A DNA stretch of 64,000 nucleotides from Paenibacillus brasilensis (GCF_009363115.1 NZ_CP045298.1:1379001-1443000), one strand, 5' to 3'. Counted from the stretch's first letter, positions 47,973 to 58,266 are shown. Notes: a model not told the origin generated them from the sequence alone. Made by a program: numbers and translations.

Positions 47973-49157
47973 TTATTGAAGCTCAGCCAAAAAGCTTGTT
48001 CCGTGTTCCGGCAGTTTTACACCGAAGTTTTCCGCTACCGTCGCCCCAATATCCGCAAACGTTGTACGGAGCGCAAGCTCCTTGCCTCCAGCTGTAAAAC
48101 GTGGGGAATACACTAACAATGGTACATATTCACGAGTATGATCCGTTCCCCGGTACGTTGGGTCATTCCCGTGGTCCGCAGTGATGATCAGCAGATCGTC
48201 ATCCGTCATTTTGGCGAATACCTCCGGCAGGCGTGCATCGTAATCGTCCAGGGCTTGACCGTATCCCTGTGGATCACGGCGGTGACCGTATACAGCATCA
48301 AAGTCCACCAAATTCAGGAAGCTTAATCCGGTGAATTTCTCATCCAGCGTAGTGACCAGCTTATCCATGCCGTCCATATTGGATACGGTGCGTACCGCCT
48401 TCGTTACACCCTCACCGTCATAAATGTCGGAGATTTTCCCCAAAGCGATCACATCCAGACCTGCATCCTTTAGCTCGTTCATCGTAGTGCGGCCAAACGG
48501 CTTGAGCGCATAATCATGGCGATTGGAGGTGCGGGAGAAGTTCCCCGGTTCGCCTACGAACGGACGTGCAATAATGCGGCCCAGCATGTACGGATCCTCC
48601 AGCGTGATTTTACGGCAGAATTCGCAAATCTCATAAAGCTCCTTCAGAGGTACAACTTCCTCGTGCGCAGCAATTTGCAACACCGAATCCGCCGAAGTAT
48701 AGATGATAAGCGCTCCTGTCTTCACATGCTCTTCGCCCAGTTCATCAATGATTTCCGTTCCGCTGGCTGGCTTGTTGCCAATGACTTTGCGCCTTGTATG
48801 CTCCTCAATGCGCTGAATCAGCTCATCCGGGAACCCGTCGGGGAATACGCGGAACGGAACCGCAATATTCAAGCCCATGATCTCCCAATGCCCAGTCATC
48901 GTATCCTTGCCATTCGACGCTTCCTGCATTTTAGTGTAGTACGCGAGCGGCTTTTCAGCCGCCGGTATCCCTTCGATAGGACGAATGTTGGACAGACCAA
49001 GCTTACCCATATTCGGCATGTTCAGACCGCCGCGTTCGCGGGCGATATGACCAAGTGTATCTACATCATAATCATCAAACTTGGCTGCGTCCGGCGCTTC
49101 GCCGATGCCGACCGAGTCCAGCACAACCAAGTGAATGCGTTTAAATTTAGGCATCAT
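47973..49157 (-). CDS. deoB: Phosphopentomutase
   Basis: A 394-residue alkaline-phosphatase-superfamily mutase converting (deoxy)ribose-1-phosphate to the 5-phosphate, the step between the phosphorylases and DeoC. Metal ligands: [20 protein letters not shown] at the N-terminus, [14 protein letters not shown] with the phospho-Thr, and [20 protein letters not shown]. It follows nupC by 30 bp and precedes deoD by 39 bp. Confidence 0.96.
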   Translation of the reverse strand: MMPKFKRIHLVVLDSVGIGEAPDAAKFDDYDVDTLGHIARERGGLNMPNMGKLGLSNIRPIEGIPAAEKPLAYYTKMQEASNGKDTMTGHWEIMGLNIAVPFRVFPDGFPDELIQRIEEHTRRKVIGNKPASGTEIIDELGEEHVKTGALIIYTSADSVLQIAAHEEVVPLKELYEICEFCRKITLEDPYMLGRIIARPFVGEPGNFSRTSNRHDYALKPFGRTTMNELKDAGLDVIALGKISDIYDGEGVTKAVRTVSNMDGMDKLVTTLDEKFTGLSFLNLVDFDAVYGHRRDPQGYGQALDDYDARLPEVFAKMTDDDLLIITADHGNDPTYRGTDHTREYVPLLVYSPRFTAGGKELALRTTFADIGATVAENFGVKLPEHGTSFLAELQ

Positions 49158-49186
49158 AAAAATCCTTTCCTGACTTGCTGTTTTTT

Positions 49187-50365
49187 TTACAAAAACAACC
49201 CTGCAATCGTTGCCGACAGCACGCTAACCAGCGTCGCCCCGTACAACAGCTTCAGACCAAAGCGGGCCACCACATTTCCCTGCTTTTCATGCAGACCCTT
49301 CACCGCCCCGGAAATGATACCGATGGATGAGAAGTTGGCAAAGGATACGAGGAATACCGATACGATCCCGATTGTACGCTCAGACAAGCCTGTTTGTTTG
49401 GTCAGATCCAGCATGGCCACAAATTCGTTGGATACGAGCTTGGTAGCCATAATGCTGCCCGCCTGAACCGCCTCGCTCCATGGAATCCCCATGACAAAAG
49501 CGAACGGTGCAAACACATAACCAAGCAGCGCCTGAAAGCTGATTCCAAACACCCAGGTGAAAATCCCGTTAACCATGGCAATCAGCGCCACAAATCCAAT
49601 CAGCATCGCTGCTACAGTTATGGCTACCTTGAAGCCGTCCATAATATACTCACCGAGCATTTCGAAGAAGGACTGCTTCTCTTCCTCCTGAACCTCCAGC
49701 AAATCGTCTTCTTTTTCAATCTTGTACGGATTAATAATCGAAGCGATAATAAAGCCGCCGAACAGGTTCAACACCAATGCAGTAACCACATATTTGGGGT
49801 TCAGCATTTGCATGTAAGCCCCCACAATCGACATGGATACAGTGGACATTGCAGATGCACACAACGTATACAGCCGATGTTTCGGCAGAAGACCAATTTG
49901 CTTCTTAACGGAAATAAACACCTCGGATTGACCCAAGATAGCTGAAGCTACAGCGTTGTAGGATTCCAGTTTACCCATTCCGTTTACTTTGCTCAAGATA
50001 ATACCGATATATTTGATGATGAACGGCAGGACTTTAATATATTGCAGAATCCCGATCAGCGCGGAAATGAACACGATCGGCAGCAATACATTGATAAAGA
50101 AAGGTGCCGCCCCCTCATTTGCAATCCCGCCAAACACAAAATTGATCCCTTCACCCGCATATTTCAGCAGGCTGCCGAACGCTTCGGCAAACCCCGTGAC
50201 CAAAAGTTCGCCAATATCTGTGTTTAGCAATAAAAAAGCAAGCGCTGCCTGCAATACAACCATAACTACCAGCGGACGATACCTGATTTTGCGCTTGTCG
50301 CTGCTGGCAATGTAAGTCAGTCCAAATACAACGAGCAGCCCCACTAAAGCGATGATATATTTCAT
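49187..50365 (-). CDS. nupC: Concentrative nucleoside transporter
   Basis: A 392-residue CNT-family symporter with about ten helices. Conserved motifs are [40 protein letters not shown] (nucleoside-binding) and [12 protein letters not shown]. It brings in the nucleosides degraded by the following deoB-deoD-pdp genes. A cre-like site lies just upstream, after the cdd terminator, so a separate promoter is likely here. Confidence 0.94.
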   Translation of the reverse strand: MKYIIALVGLLVVFGLTYIASSDKRKIRYRPLVVMVVLQAALAFLLLNTDIGELLVTGFAEAFGSLLKYAGEGINFVFGGIANEGAAPFFINVLLPIVFISALIGILQYIKVLPFIIKYIGIILSKVNGMGKLESYNAVASAILGQSEVFISVKKQIGLLPKHRLYTLCASAMSTVSMSIVGAYMQMLNPKYVVTALVLNLFGGFIIASIINPYKIEKEDDLLEVQEEEKQSFFEMLGEYIMDGFKVAITVAAMLIGFVALIAMVNGIFTWVFGISFQALLGYVFAPFAFVMGIPWSEAVQAGSIMATKLVSNEFVAMLDLTKQTGLSERTIGIVSVFLVSFANFSSIGIISGAVKGLHEKQGNVVARFGLKLLYGATLVSVLSATIAGLFL

Positions 50366-50384
50366 TTAATTATCCCCCTTATTA

Positions 50385-50400
50385 CATTAAGCGCTTACAT
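50385..50400 (-). promoter_or_regulatory. cre-like site before nupC
   Basis: On the minus strand ATGTAAGCGCTTAATG has a core identical to the site at 3462 (TGTAAGCGCTTA). It is consistent with CcpA repression of nucleoside use. Motif match only; the last two consensus bases differ. Confidence 0.4.
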
Positions 50401-50406
50401 TAACTA

Positions 50407-50442
50407 TAAAAAGAACGCGCCCTCGAAAGAGGCATTCTTTTT

Positions 50443-50443
<1 letters not shown>
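50407..50443 (-). terminator. Terminator after cdd
   Basis: On the minus strand AAAGAATGCCTC pairs with GAGGGCGCGTTCTTTTT around TTTC, splitting the cluster into deoC-cdd and nupC-deoB-deoD-pdp. Confidence 0.75.
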
Positions 50444-51533
<1,090 letters not shown>

Positions 51534-51615
51534 GTTCTGAACGCTCCTTCAATGATAAATAGTGTGAAGACAAATGTCCTTTATTTCTCTGTGATGAGAC
51601 CATCATAGCACGGCT

Positions 51616-51653
51616 TTGAACATATGTAAAACACATTTTGAAATTATGTTCAA
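51616..51653. promoter_or_regulatory. Probable DeoR operator
   Basis: TTGAACATA (51616-51624) and TATGTTCAA (51645-51653) form a perfect inverted repeat with a 20-bp spacer, between deoR and deoC. Bacillus DeoR uses ATTGAA/TTCAAT-type repeats, so the match is good. Confidence 0.7.
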
Positions 51654-51741
51654 GCCTATGCATACGACAGTCACCTACAGTTCACATTACCCTATAGGCG
51701 GACGCCAAAACCGTATGTTTACACGGAATTGATGCACATGC

Positions 51742-52677
51742 TTATTGTAAAAGTGCTTGTGCCGTAAACTGATCCGTCACCAGAATATTCGCGTACTTGC
51801 CCCGCAATGATGCACGGATAGCCTCCACTTTGCGCTGTCCACCCGCTACAAGAATAGCCTTCTCCTTCTTGCGTAAATCCGGCAGATCAATTCCAACAGT
51901 ACGGCTGTTGATTTCGTCACTGCATATATTGCCCTCATCGTCAAAAAAGCGCGAGCAAATGTCGCCCTTGCCGATTTTTTGCAGCAGCTTCTGTTCCTCT
52001 TGGTTAAAATACCCCAGTCTGAACAACAGCGCATCCTCCTTGACCGTTCCCACCGTAAACACGGCAATATTCGCCTGCTTGCCAAGTTCAATGATGCGCT
52101 GGATGTGCCGATCCTTCTCAACCATTTTCTTAACGGCATGACTATCAAAAATCACAGGAAGCGGTAAGTACCGTGCAATTGTGTGAAAGGCTTCCGCAAA
52201 CAAATTCACCGTCTCAACAGCATATGTGTTGACATGCGAATGGCTCACGCCTCCTTTGAGCTGAACCACCTCAACTCCCTTAACCTGCTTTTGCTGGAGA
52301 TGGAGTGCCACTGCATGCATCGTCGTGCCCCACGTTACCCCAATAATATCCGCATCCTGGACCGTTTCATGCAAATAATCGGCTGCCTTTTTGCTAATAT
52401 GCTTCTTAATCTCCTGATATTCATTGACTGGCGAGTAGCAAACCAGCACGGTATCCAGTCCGTATTTCTTTTTGAGCTGCTCTCCAAGCGCATCCATATC
52501 CTCCATTGGATCAACAATACTGATCCTTACGTATCCCTGTTCCTTGGCAGCCTGAAGCAGCCGCGATACCGTAGGACGGGAAACCCCGAGTCTGACCGCG
52601 ATATCCTGCTGGCTATAGTCGTTCAGATAGTATAACCTGGCTGCCTCGATACTTAATCGCTGCTTATCATGATCCAT
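51742..52677 (-). CDS. deoR: DeoR, deoxyribonucleoside regulator (SorC-type)
   Basis: A 311-residue repressor. An N-terminal HTH (YSQQDIAVRLGVSRPTVSRL) precedes a sugar-phosphate-binding domain (GVTWGTTMHAVALHLQQKQV, VGTVKEDALLFRLGYF, ILVAGGQRKVEAIRASL). The family responds to deoxyribose-5-phosphate. Its gene is directly upstream of deoC in the same direction, with an operator in between, so it represses the catabolic genes. Confidence 0.9.
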   Translation of the reverse strand: MDHDKQRLSIEAARLYYLNDYSQQDIAVRLGVSRPTVSRLLQAAKEQGYVRISIVDPMEDMDALGEQLKKKYGLDTVLVCYSPVNEYQEIKKHISKKAADYLHETVQDADIIGVTWGTTMHAVALHLQQKQVKGVEVVQLKGGVSHSHVNTYAVETVNLFAEAFHTIARYLPLPVIFDSHAVKKMVEKDRHIQRIIELGKQANIAVFTVGTVKEDALLFRLGYFNQEEQKLLQKIGKGDICSRFFDDEGNICSDEINSRTVGIDLPDLRKKEKAILVAGGQRKVEAIRASLRGKYANILVTDQFTAQALLQ

Positions 52678-52897
52678 TCTACCTCAACCCGCTTATCATA
52701 AAATGTAGTCCCATCACCTGAGTCTCTCTTTTGGAAGATTTAACTGCCAGTTTGTGATATTCTGTGATTAACTGAAACAGTTTCACCACACCCTCAACTT
52801 TATAATTCCATGTGCCAAAACGCAATAGCTAACCCGTTTTACTGTCATTTCACAACGCCCTGTAGAAGACTTATCTGAATATGTAAGGAGAATGGCT

Positions 52898-53310
52898 ATG
52901 TCTGAGTATATTGTGTGCAGTCTGGCGGACAAAAGGTTCGCTTTAAACTTTCTGGAAGTGGAAGAAGTCATGAACGTCAAGAAAGGGACACCGCTTCCCT
53001 TTTCCGAGGCATGGCATAAGGAATGGTCACCATCCGTGACAACGTATTTACGATCCTCAATTTGCGAAAAAAGCTACTGCTTCCCGCTTCAAATGAGTCC
53101 TCCGAGAACAAAATGATTTTGCTCAGCCGGGCGAAGATTGCTCTAATTGTCGATCAGGTGGAGGATACAGCTTCTGCCGAGGACAGTCAGCTACAGAGCA
53201 ATGAGGAAGAGTGGCAACGCGAGCTGTTTCCCACCGTGCTGGAGCATCATGGTACCCTCATTCCGGTGCTGGATATGGACGCTTTTCTCGCTTCCACCAA
53301 GACAAACTAA
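52898..53310 (+). pseudogene. CheW-like domain protein, frameshifted
   Basis: MSEYIVCSLADKRFALNFLE starts seven bases after AAGGAG. The frame changes near 53022, where AAGGAATGG would need AAGGGAATGG to continue MVTIRDNVFTILNLRKKLLL. Joined, the ~137 residues form one CheW fold, including KIALIVDQVEDTASAEDSQL and a C-terminal GTLIPVLDMDAFL. CheW couples receptors to CheA, but no chemotaxis genes are nearby, so a stand-alone scaffold is likely. One missing G in a run is the only lesion. Confidence 0.7.
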
Positions 53311-53332
53311 AAAAGCTTTAAAGCTTTCATGT

Positions 53333-53384
53333 AAAATACTCCCGAACCTTGAGTCAGCTTGCACTCATCGTTCGGGAGTATTTT
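53333..53384. terminator. Bidirectional terminator
   Basis: AAAATACTCCCGAAC pairs perfectly with GTTCGGGAGTATTTT between the convergent CheW-like and SPFH genes. Confidence 0.92.
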
Positions 53385-53387
53385 CAA

Positions 53388-54506
53388 TTATTGCAGCCCC
53401 TGTCCCTCTTTCATGTGAACCAGCGTGTTCAGCTGCTCCAGCAGCGTATTCCCTCCGGTCAGCGAAATGGTGCCAATCTTCTCGCAGATTTTTTCCAGAA
53501 ACTCCAGCTCTTTGAGACGATAGAGAGTGGCGTTTTCCTCCATCAGCTTGGCCGTATTGAGCAAACTACGAGTAGAGGCCGTCTCTTCGCGGCGTGTGAT
53601 AAGGTTGGCTTGCGCTTTCTTCTCTGCCAACAGCACTGTATTCAGAATATCCTTGATATCCCCTGGCAAAATAATGTCCTTCACCCCAGCCGACGTAAAG
53701 GTCACTCCATATTCGCCGCTCTGCTCATTCAGCCGAGTCAAGACATATTGAGCGATTTCCTGCTTCATTTTCAACAAATCGTCCAGCTTCATGGCGCCAA
53801 CGTATTCACGCAGCAGCAATTGAAGCATAATATACATTTGCTCCTCGAATGCCCGGAATTCCAATGCACGCAGCGGATCAATGATACGGTATTGACAAAC
53901 GAAGTTAAGGCGCAGCGTAATTTTATCCTCTGTCATGATTTCCTGTCCCATCAAATCCATCTGCTGCTGGCGCATATCTATCGTTTTGATCTCTGTGTTC
54001 ACCGTCGACATCCAAAAGCAATACTTGCCCGGCTTCAGCTCGCCTTGCAGGACGTTATCATAATACAGGAAGCCCAGCTCATAGCTGGCTACCTGAAGTG
54101 CCTTCCAGAAGCCTTTTGTCTTGGACAAAAAGGCTTGCCCCAATGCCTTATCAATCGCAGGCTGCCGGGTATCTGCATGGACAAAGCGATGTTCCTTGAG
54201 CACGCTCCAAAACGCATATTTTCCTGCCGTCAGCAGCTCCACGAACTTATTGTCCTCATAATGCAGGACATATTCATGATCCTCAACCTCTACGACATTC
54301 AATTGCTCCAGCAATAGGGGATCGGTCAAAAACAGGCGAATATCATGGTCTGGTACAAAAAACGGTTCACCTACATTCAAAATCACAACCGTCTCCTGCT
54401 GAAATGTCTTCAACAGGTAAGTCCCGGGCAGCAGCAACTTGTGGTAGCTCCCTTTTTTGAACAGCAGTCCGCGTTCATCAGATTTAATGGTTATTTTCTT
54501 AAACAT
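53388..54506 (-). CDS. SPFH-domain (slipin/stomatin-like) protein
   Basis: About 372 residues from MFKKITIKSDERGLLFKKGS (GGAGT upstream at 54510-54520). Central SPFH/Band 7 region: VLQGELKPGKYCFWMSTVNT, KIDMRQQQMD-like segment, TLRLNFVCQYRIIDPLRALE, YGVTFTSAGVKDIILPGDIK. A heptad-rich C-terminal part (RREETASTRSLLNTAKLMEE) gives coiled coils for oligomerisation. It lacks the hydrophobic hairpin common in stomatins, so it is probably peripheral. The role is unknown; relatives scaffold membrane microdomains. A structured repeat sits ~60 bp upstream. Confidence 0.82.
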   Translation of the reverse strand: MFKKITIKSDERGLLFKKGSYHKLLLPGTYLLKTFQQETVVILNVGEPFFVPDHDIRLFLTDPLLLEQLNVVEVEDHEYVLHYEDNKFVELLTAGKYAFWSVLKEHRFVHADTRQPAIDKALGQAFLSKTKGFWKALQVASYELGFLYYDNVLQGELKPGKYCFWMSTVNTEIKTIDMRQQQMDLMGQEIMTEDKITLRLNFVCQYRIIDPLRALEFRAFEEQMYIMLQLLLREYVGAMKLDDLLKMKQEIAQYVLTRLNEQSGEYGVTFTSAGVKDIILPGDIKDILNTVLLAEKKAQANLITRREETASTRSLLNTAKLMEENATLYRLKELEFLEKICEKIGTISLTGGNTLLEQLNTLVHMKEGQGLQ

Positions 54507-54562
54507 GGTATCACTCCTAGTATTTAAAATCCTCAACGTAAAAGAGTGCTTTTTTCTACGTG

Positions 54563-54703
54563 TGGCGGCTCCGCGATCCATTTGATCTTCCGATCGCTGT
54601 TGCCTCTGAATTATTAGAATTGATGAACCCTTATAGAGTTAGAATTCAGGGGCAAAGGCGAACGCTGACGCTTCTTCAGATTCAAATGGACCGCTCCGCT
54701 GCT
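54563..54703. repeat. Interspersed structured repeat, copy B
   Basis: Partner of 4346-4483. Conserved blocks at 54587-54604 and 54649-54679. The outer stem pairs TCCATTTGA with TCAAATGGA; the inner stem pairs TTGCCTCTGAATT with AATTCAGGGGCAA. Stem sequences differ from copy A while pairing is kept. It lies upstream of the SPFH gene in the same relative orientation that copy A has to def. Confidence 0.75.
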
Positions 54704-54739
54704 GCCCACCTAAAATCAACACACTTTTAAAATGAGGAT

Positions 54740-55257
54740 CTTCATTTTTATTCGTTGTAGCAGGGTTAGTGACCCTTGCAGAGCATCCCTCCGGGGTGAA
54801 CGGCGGGGCCAAGCTTGAGGAAAAAGGAAGGTGCTGTCTGTCTCCGTGTTTCGAGGATGGGATTCATCAGCCCAACATCGACTGTGAATCCGTATCCCCG
54901 AAGCTGCGGGCCCTGTCGTCGCTTGCTCTTTCCGGTATCCGCTAGCCGCATAGCCATCGCCTCGGCATCTGTCATAGGGACCAGAAATGGGATGCTCTCA
55001 TCCAGGTCTTTTCATTGTTTTTATTCGACCATTCGAATACTCTACCAGAAGTCGCTTGGAAGGCGATTGGGAATCGAACCCTAATGTTGGTGGATACACA
55101 AGATTTACAGGATACCTGGCCCGATGAGGGCAGGCACTGCGGGACCTTTAGAAATCCTCACCTCGGTAATATCTTCCTGCATCAGCCTTCATCATTATTG
55201 CGCACAACCTCACTCACGAACATGGCGAAAGTATTACGACCCTATACAAAAACAAAA
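54740..55257. other. Unexplained 0.5-kb segment before the IS110 element
   Basis: No credible gene: short frames on both strands lack ribosome sites. It contains GTAGCAGGGTTAGTGACCC, GC-rich text on the minus strand (54766-54980) and, at ~55070, a tRNA T-arm-like GGGAATCGAACCC that lacks a matching acceptor stem. It may be the remains of another mobile element or of a tRNA-linked site. Confidence 0.3.
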
Positions 55258-55306
55258 AAAAGACACGGAAGAAGCTCTTTTGGCTCACTCCGTGTCGCTC
55301 TTTTTA
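55258..55306 (+). terminator. Orphan terminator
   Basis: GACACGGA pairs with TCCGTGTC, followed by GCTCTTTTT and preceded by eight As. No intact gene ends here, which supports the idea that the segment upstream is a remnant. Confidence 0.7.
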
Positions 55307-55394
55307 TAGCTACCTGTGTCAACAGAAAATAAAGTATTAGACGCCCATGCCGCTAACGCAGCACCAACAGATGATGAAAATGGTAGGTATGCGA

Positions 55395-55580
55395 TATAAT
55401 TTACTTACGGCTGGCGAAGGCAGGTCGGCAGTCAATGGTGCTTCGAGCCCGAGTATTAGACTGACCCTAACGACCAGGTGCACCACAGATTGTTGCTCCG
55501 AATTTGGAAGCACGCAGGATAGAATAACCATATGTGGTTGTTGCACCAGCCCCTTCAATCTTGCTGCCGTAAGGAGAAGG
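55395..55580 (+). ncRNA. Candidate IS110 bridge RNA
   Basis: A -10 box TATAAT (55395-55400) precedes ~180 nt of folded leader ending at the transposase ribosome site. First loop: TGGTGC (55436-55441) and GCACCA (55480-55485) close an internal loop with AGTATTAGACTG (55452-55463), identical to 12 nt of the reconstructed target across the core, and CCAG (55474-55477), complementary to CTGG just right of the core. Second loop: CAGGATAGA (55515-55523), identical to the element's right end, sits before the hairpin AACCA/TGGTT (55526-55539). A right donor guide is not clear. This is the layout of target- and donor-binding loops in IS110 bridge RNAs. Confidence 0.7.
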
Positions 55581-55586
55581 CTACGA

Positions 55587-56807
55587 ATGGACGTTGTTTA
55601 CAGTCATGTGTGCGGACTTGACGTTCATAAAAAGAACATCGTTGCCTGCACCATCACGCCTGAAGGTAAAGAAATCCGTACGTTTGGCACGATGACCGAC
55701 GATTTAATTTTGCTTGTAGATTGGCTCAAAGTCAAGGAATGCACTCATGTAGCGATGGAAAGCACTGGAGCATATTGGAAACCAATCTACAACCTGTTGG
55801 AGCTTGAGGAGATTGAGACTCTTGTTGTGAATGCCCAGCACATCAAGAATGTTCCGGGACGCAAGACTGACGTCAAAGACGCGGAATGGATTGCTGGATT
55901 GCTCCGGCATGGTCTATTGAAGGGTAGCTTTATCCCAAATCGCGAGCAAAGAGAGCTGAGGGAATTGATTCGCTACCGCCGTAGTCTCATCGAAGAGCGA
56001 GCTCGGGAAGTCAGCCGCATTCAAAAGGTGCTGGAAGGAGCAAACATCAAGCTTTCCTCGGTTGCCAGCAATGTGCTTGGGAAATCAGGACGTGCAATGA
56101 TTGAGGCGATGATTGCTGGCGAAACCGATCCTGAAGCTTTATCTGATCTTGCAAAACGAAAGTTGAAAAGCAAAAAAGCGGATTTGAAGCGAGCATTGAA
56201 CGGCTTAATGGGCCCTCATCAGAAACTGATGCTGGGAGCTCAGCTCCGTCACGTCGATTATTTGGACGAAGAGATTGGCAGGTTGGATGAGGAAATTAAA
56301 AAGCGCATGCTCCCTTTTGATGAAGACTTGGAACTGCTTGACACCATCCCAGGTGTGGCACGAAGAACAGCAGAGACTATTCTAGCCGAAATTGGCTCTA
56401 ATATGAATCAGTATCCTTCCGCCGCCCATTTATGTTCTTGGGCAGGGCTGTGTCCGGGTCAGAATGAAAGCGCCGGAAAACGATTGTCCGGCAAGACGCG
56501 AAAAGGAAATAAGAAACTCCGAAGTACGCTTGTAGAAGCTGCGAAGGCTGCGGCTAGAACAAAAGAAACGTATTTATCCAGCCAGTATCATCGGATTTCC
56601 GCGCGTCGGGGAGCTAACCGAGCGACGGTTGCAGTAGCACACAGTATATTGTCTATGGTTTACTATATCCTTAAGCGGAAACAACCCTACATCGAGCTAG
56701 GTCCAACCTACTACGAGGAACGAAAACGGGACGTGATCATCAAGCATTCCATTAAGAAACTGGAGTCATTAGGTGTATCAATTACTGTGAATACGGCAGC
56801 TTCCTGA
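55587..56807 (+). CDS. IS110-family transposase (RuvC-like DEDD recombinase)
   Basis: 406 residues from ATG 55587, ten bases after AAGGAG. The N-terminal DEDD domain (~res 8-160): Asp in [14 protein letters not shown], Glu in [13 protein letters not shown], Asp pair in [16 protein letters not shown] coiled-coil linker follows, then the Transposase_20 domain with [40 protein letters not shown] and the serine region. The frame stays open upstream to 55347, but that part is the RNA leader. It catalyses RNA-guided recombination with the leader transcript. Intact. Confidence 0.93.
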   Translation: MDVVYSHVCGLDVHKKNIVACTITPEGKEIRTFGTMTDDLILLVDWLKVKECTHVAMESTGAYWKPIYNLLELEEIETLVVNAQHIKNVPGRKTDVKDAEWIAGLLRHGLLKGSFIPNREQRELRELIRYRRSLIEERAREVSRIQKVLEGANIKLSSVASNVLGKSGRAMIEAMIAGETDPEALSDLAKRKLKSKKADLKRALNGLMGPHQKLMLGAQLRHVDYLDEEIGRLDEEIKKRMLPFDEDLELLDTIPGVARRTAETILAEIGSNMNQYPSAAHLCSWAGLCPGQNESAGKRLSGKTRKGNKKLRSTLVEAAKAAARTKETYLSSQYHRISARRGANRATVAVAHSILSMVYYILKRKQPYIELGPTYYEERKRDVIIKHSIKKLESLGVSITVNTAAS

Positions 56808-57345
56808 TCGTTATGCAAACCATACATTACTAATGCCCCTGGCTATTTTTTTGTTTGCCGGAGGGTCGCTTTCTTGTTGCCTTTTTTAGGTGTTCTACGG
56901 AGCGATATTTTCAGGATAGACGCGAAAAGGAAATAAGAAACTCCGAAGTACGCTTGTAGAAGCTGCGAAGGCTGCGGCTAGAACAAAAGAAACGTATTTA
57001 TCCAGCCAGTATCATCGGATTTCCGCGCGTCGGGGAGCTAACCGAGCGACGGTTGCAGTAGCACACAGTATATTATCTATGGTTTACTATATTCTTAAGC
57101 GGAAACAACCCTACATCGAGCTAGGTCCAACCTACTACGAGAAACGAAAACGGGATGTGATCATCAAGCATTCCATTAAGAAACTGGAGTCATTAGGTGT
57201 ATCAATTACTGTGAATACGGCAGCTTCCTGATCGTTATGCAAACCATACATTACTAATGCCCCTGGCTATTTTTTTGTTTGCCGGAGGGTCGCTTTCTTG
57301 TTGCCTTTTTTAGGTGTTCTACGGAGCGATATTTTCAGGATAGAC
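56498..57345 (+). repeat. 424-bp tandem duplication of the IS110 3' end
   Basis: 56498-56921 is repeated as 56922-57345 with the same length and only a few substitutions. The unit holds the last ~100 codons of the transposase plus the right end. The second copy has no start and is a dead fragment. Both units end in CAGGATAGAC, and the internal start of the unit is preceded by GCAAGAC, so the junctions share AGAC. Confidence 0.92.
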
Positions 57346-57429
57346 TGGATGTCTTTATTCCACGCGGCTTTTCGAATTGCCATACCGTCAGACTCCATAA
57401 AATAAGTTTTAGACTTGCCTTAGAAAATT

Positions 57430-57482
57430 GAAACAGCGATAGCAAAGGACAAGAAAATAAAGTCCTTTGCTATCGCTGTTTC
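57430..57482. repeat. Perfect 21-bp hairpin
   Basis: 57430-57450 and 57462-57482 are perfectly complementary around an A-rich 11-nt loop. No T-tract follows. It lies between the IS110 duplication and the TetR gene; the rest of 57346-57674 shows no gene. Confidence 0.7.
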
Positions 57483-57674
57483 ATTGAACTAATGTTTCCC
57501 GTTAGGTTAACGCCAGCGCCCAGTCTACAACTTTATTTTTACGGTCTAGTTCTTTATTTTTCAGTACTTCATTCATCGAACACCAACAAATCTCTTTTGC
57601 ATTTCTCCGCCCCATACGTTACTATCTTTGTATCGACAAATTTGCAGGTCTATATTAAGGAGGTTTTAACACCC

Positions 57675-58259
57675 ATGTGCCCCCGTACCAAAGAACAAAA
57701 TGAGCTCATACGTATGCAGCGCAGAGAACAGATCCTGGATGTCGCCGCTCGCTCCTACTTTCGCACGGGCGGCAGCTTTGATATTCGCGACGTTGCCCGC
57801 GAGGCAGGGCTTGGTTACGGCACAGTATACCATTATTACCCCAACCGGCATTTATTAATAGAAGATGTGTTAGGAAGCGGCTTCGAGCGATGCGAGCAAG
57901 TTATCGCAAAATGGGCGAACATCAGCGGCAGCCCCCCGGATGACTGGCAGTTGTTGACGTATTGTAAAGCGCTGCTCCGGCTGTGGCAGTCGGACGCCCG
58001 CGCTTATCTCGTCTACAAAATGGCGGCGGAACATTATGCTGGCTTGCCTGAGAGGGATCGACACCACGCCAAAAGAAAATTTATGGAACGGCTGTATGTT
58101 CCACTCCAATTGATCGCTCAGTGCGAAGACGACAGCGTCGACCATATGCTTGCCGTACTGGTCGGTTGCTGTGGGCTGCACTACTATGCGGGCAATTCCG
58201 ACCTGGACGTCGATCGAATCGCCCGACTCGCTATGCAAGCTATTACGAAGGAGTCCTGA
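57675..58259 (+). CDS. TetR-family transcriptional regulator
   Basis: 194 residues from ATG 57675 (MCPRTKEQNELIRMQRREQI; AAGGAGG upstream with an 11-base spacer). The HTH reads GGSFDIRDVAREAGLGYGTV, then YHYYPNRHLLIEDVLGSGFE. The C-terminal helical domain would bind a ligand. It ends seven bases before the methionine aminopeptidase start, so they are cotranscribed. The unit is GC-richer than its neighbours and lies beside IS material, hinting at acquisition. Confidence 0.88.
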   Translation: MCPRTKEQNELIRMQRREQILDVAARSYFRTGGSFDIRDVAREAGLGYGTVYHYYPNRHLLIEDVLGSGFERCEQVIAKWANISGSPPDDWQLLTYCKALLRLWQSDARAYLVYKMAAEHYAGLPERDRHHAKRKFMERLYVPLQLIAQCEDDSVDHMLAVLVGCCGLHYYAGNSDLDVDRIARLAMQAITKES

Positions 58260-58266
58260 TACGAAC

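Larger units (their letters stand above)
55338..56921 (+). mobile_element. IS110-family insertion sequence
   Basis: One DEDD-type transposase with a long leader. TAGAC occurs at 55338-55342 and 56917-56921, the proposed core shared by both ends; no terminal inverted repeats are evident, as usual for the IS110 subgroup. The left junction reads GTATTAGAC-GCCC. The right end is TTTTCAGGATAGAC and runs into a tandem copy of the element's last 424 bp. Removing element and duplication restores AAAGTATTAGACTGGATG. Exact ends are inferred. Confidence 0.75.

Noticed and set aside
48516-49466. Long plus-strand frame of 316 codons
   Set aside because: Antisense shadow of deoB and nupC without family features or start signals.
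53349-54317. Plus-strand frame of 322 codons
   Set aside because: Antisense to the SPFH gene and crossing a terminator.
55021-55160. tRNA gene on the minus strand (GGTTCGATTCC T-arm, TGTAAAT loop)
   Set aside because: No complementary acceptor or D-arm could be placed, the T-stem needs a bulge, and the anticodon stem does not pair. At most a pseudo-tRNA.
55347-55586. N-terminal extension of the IS110 transposase
   Set aside because: The frame is open but the family start [14 protein letters not shown] has its own ribosome site, and the extension coincides with the structured RNA leader.
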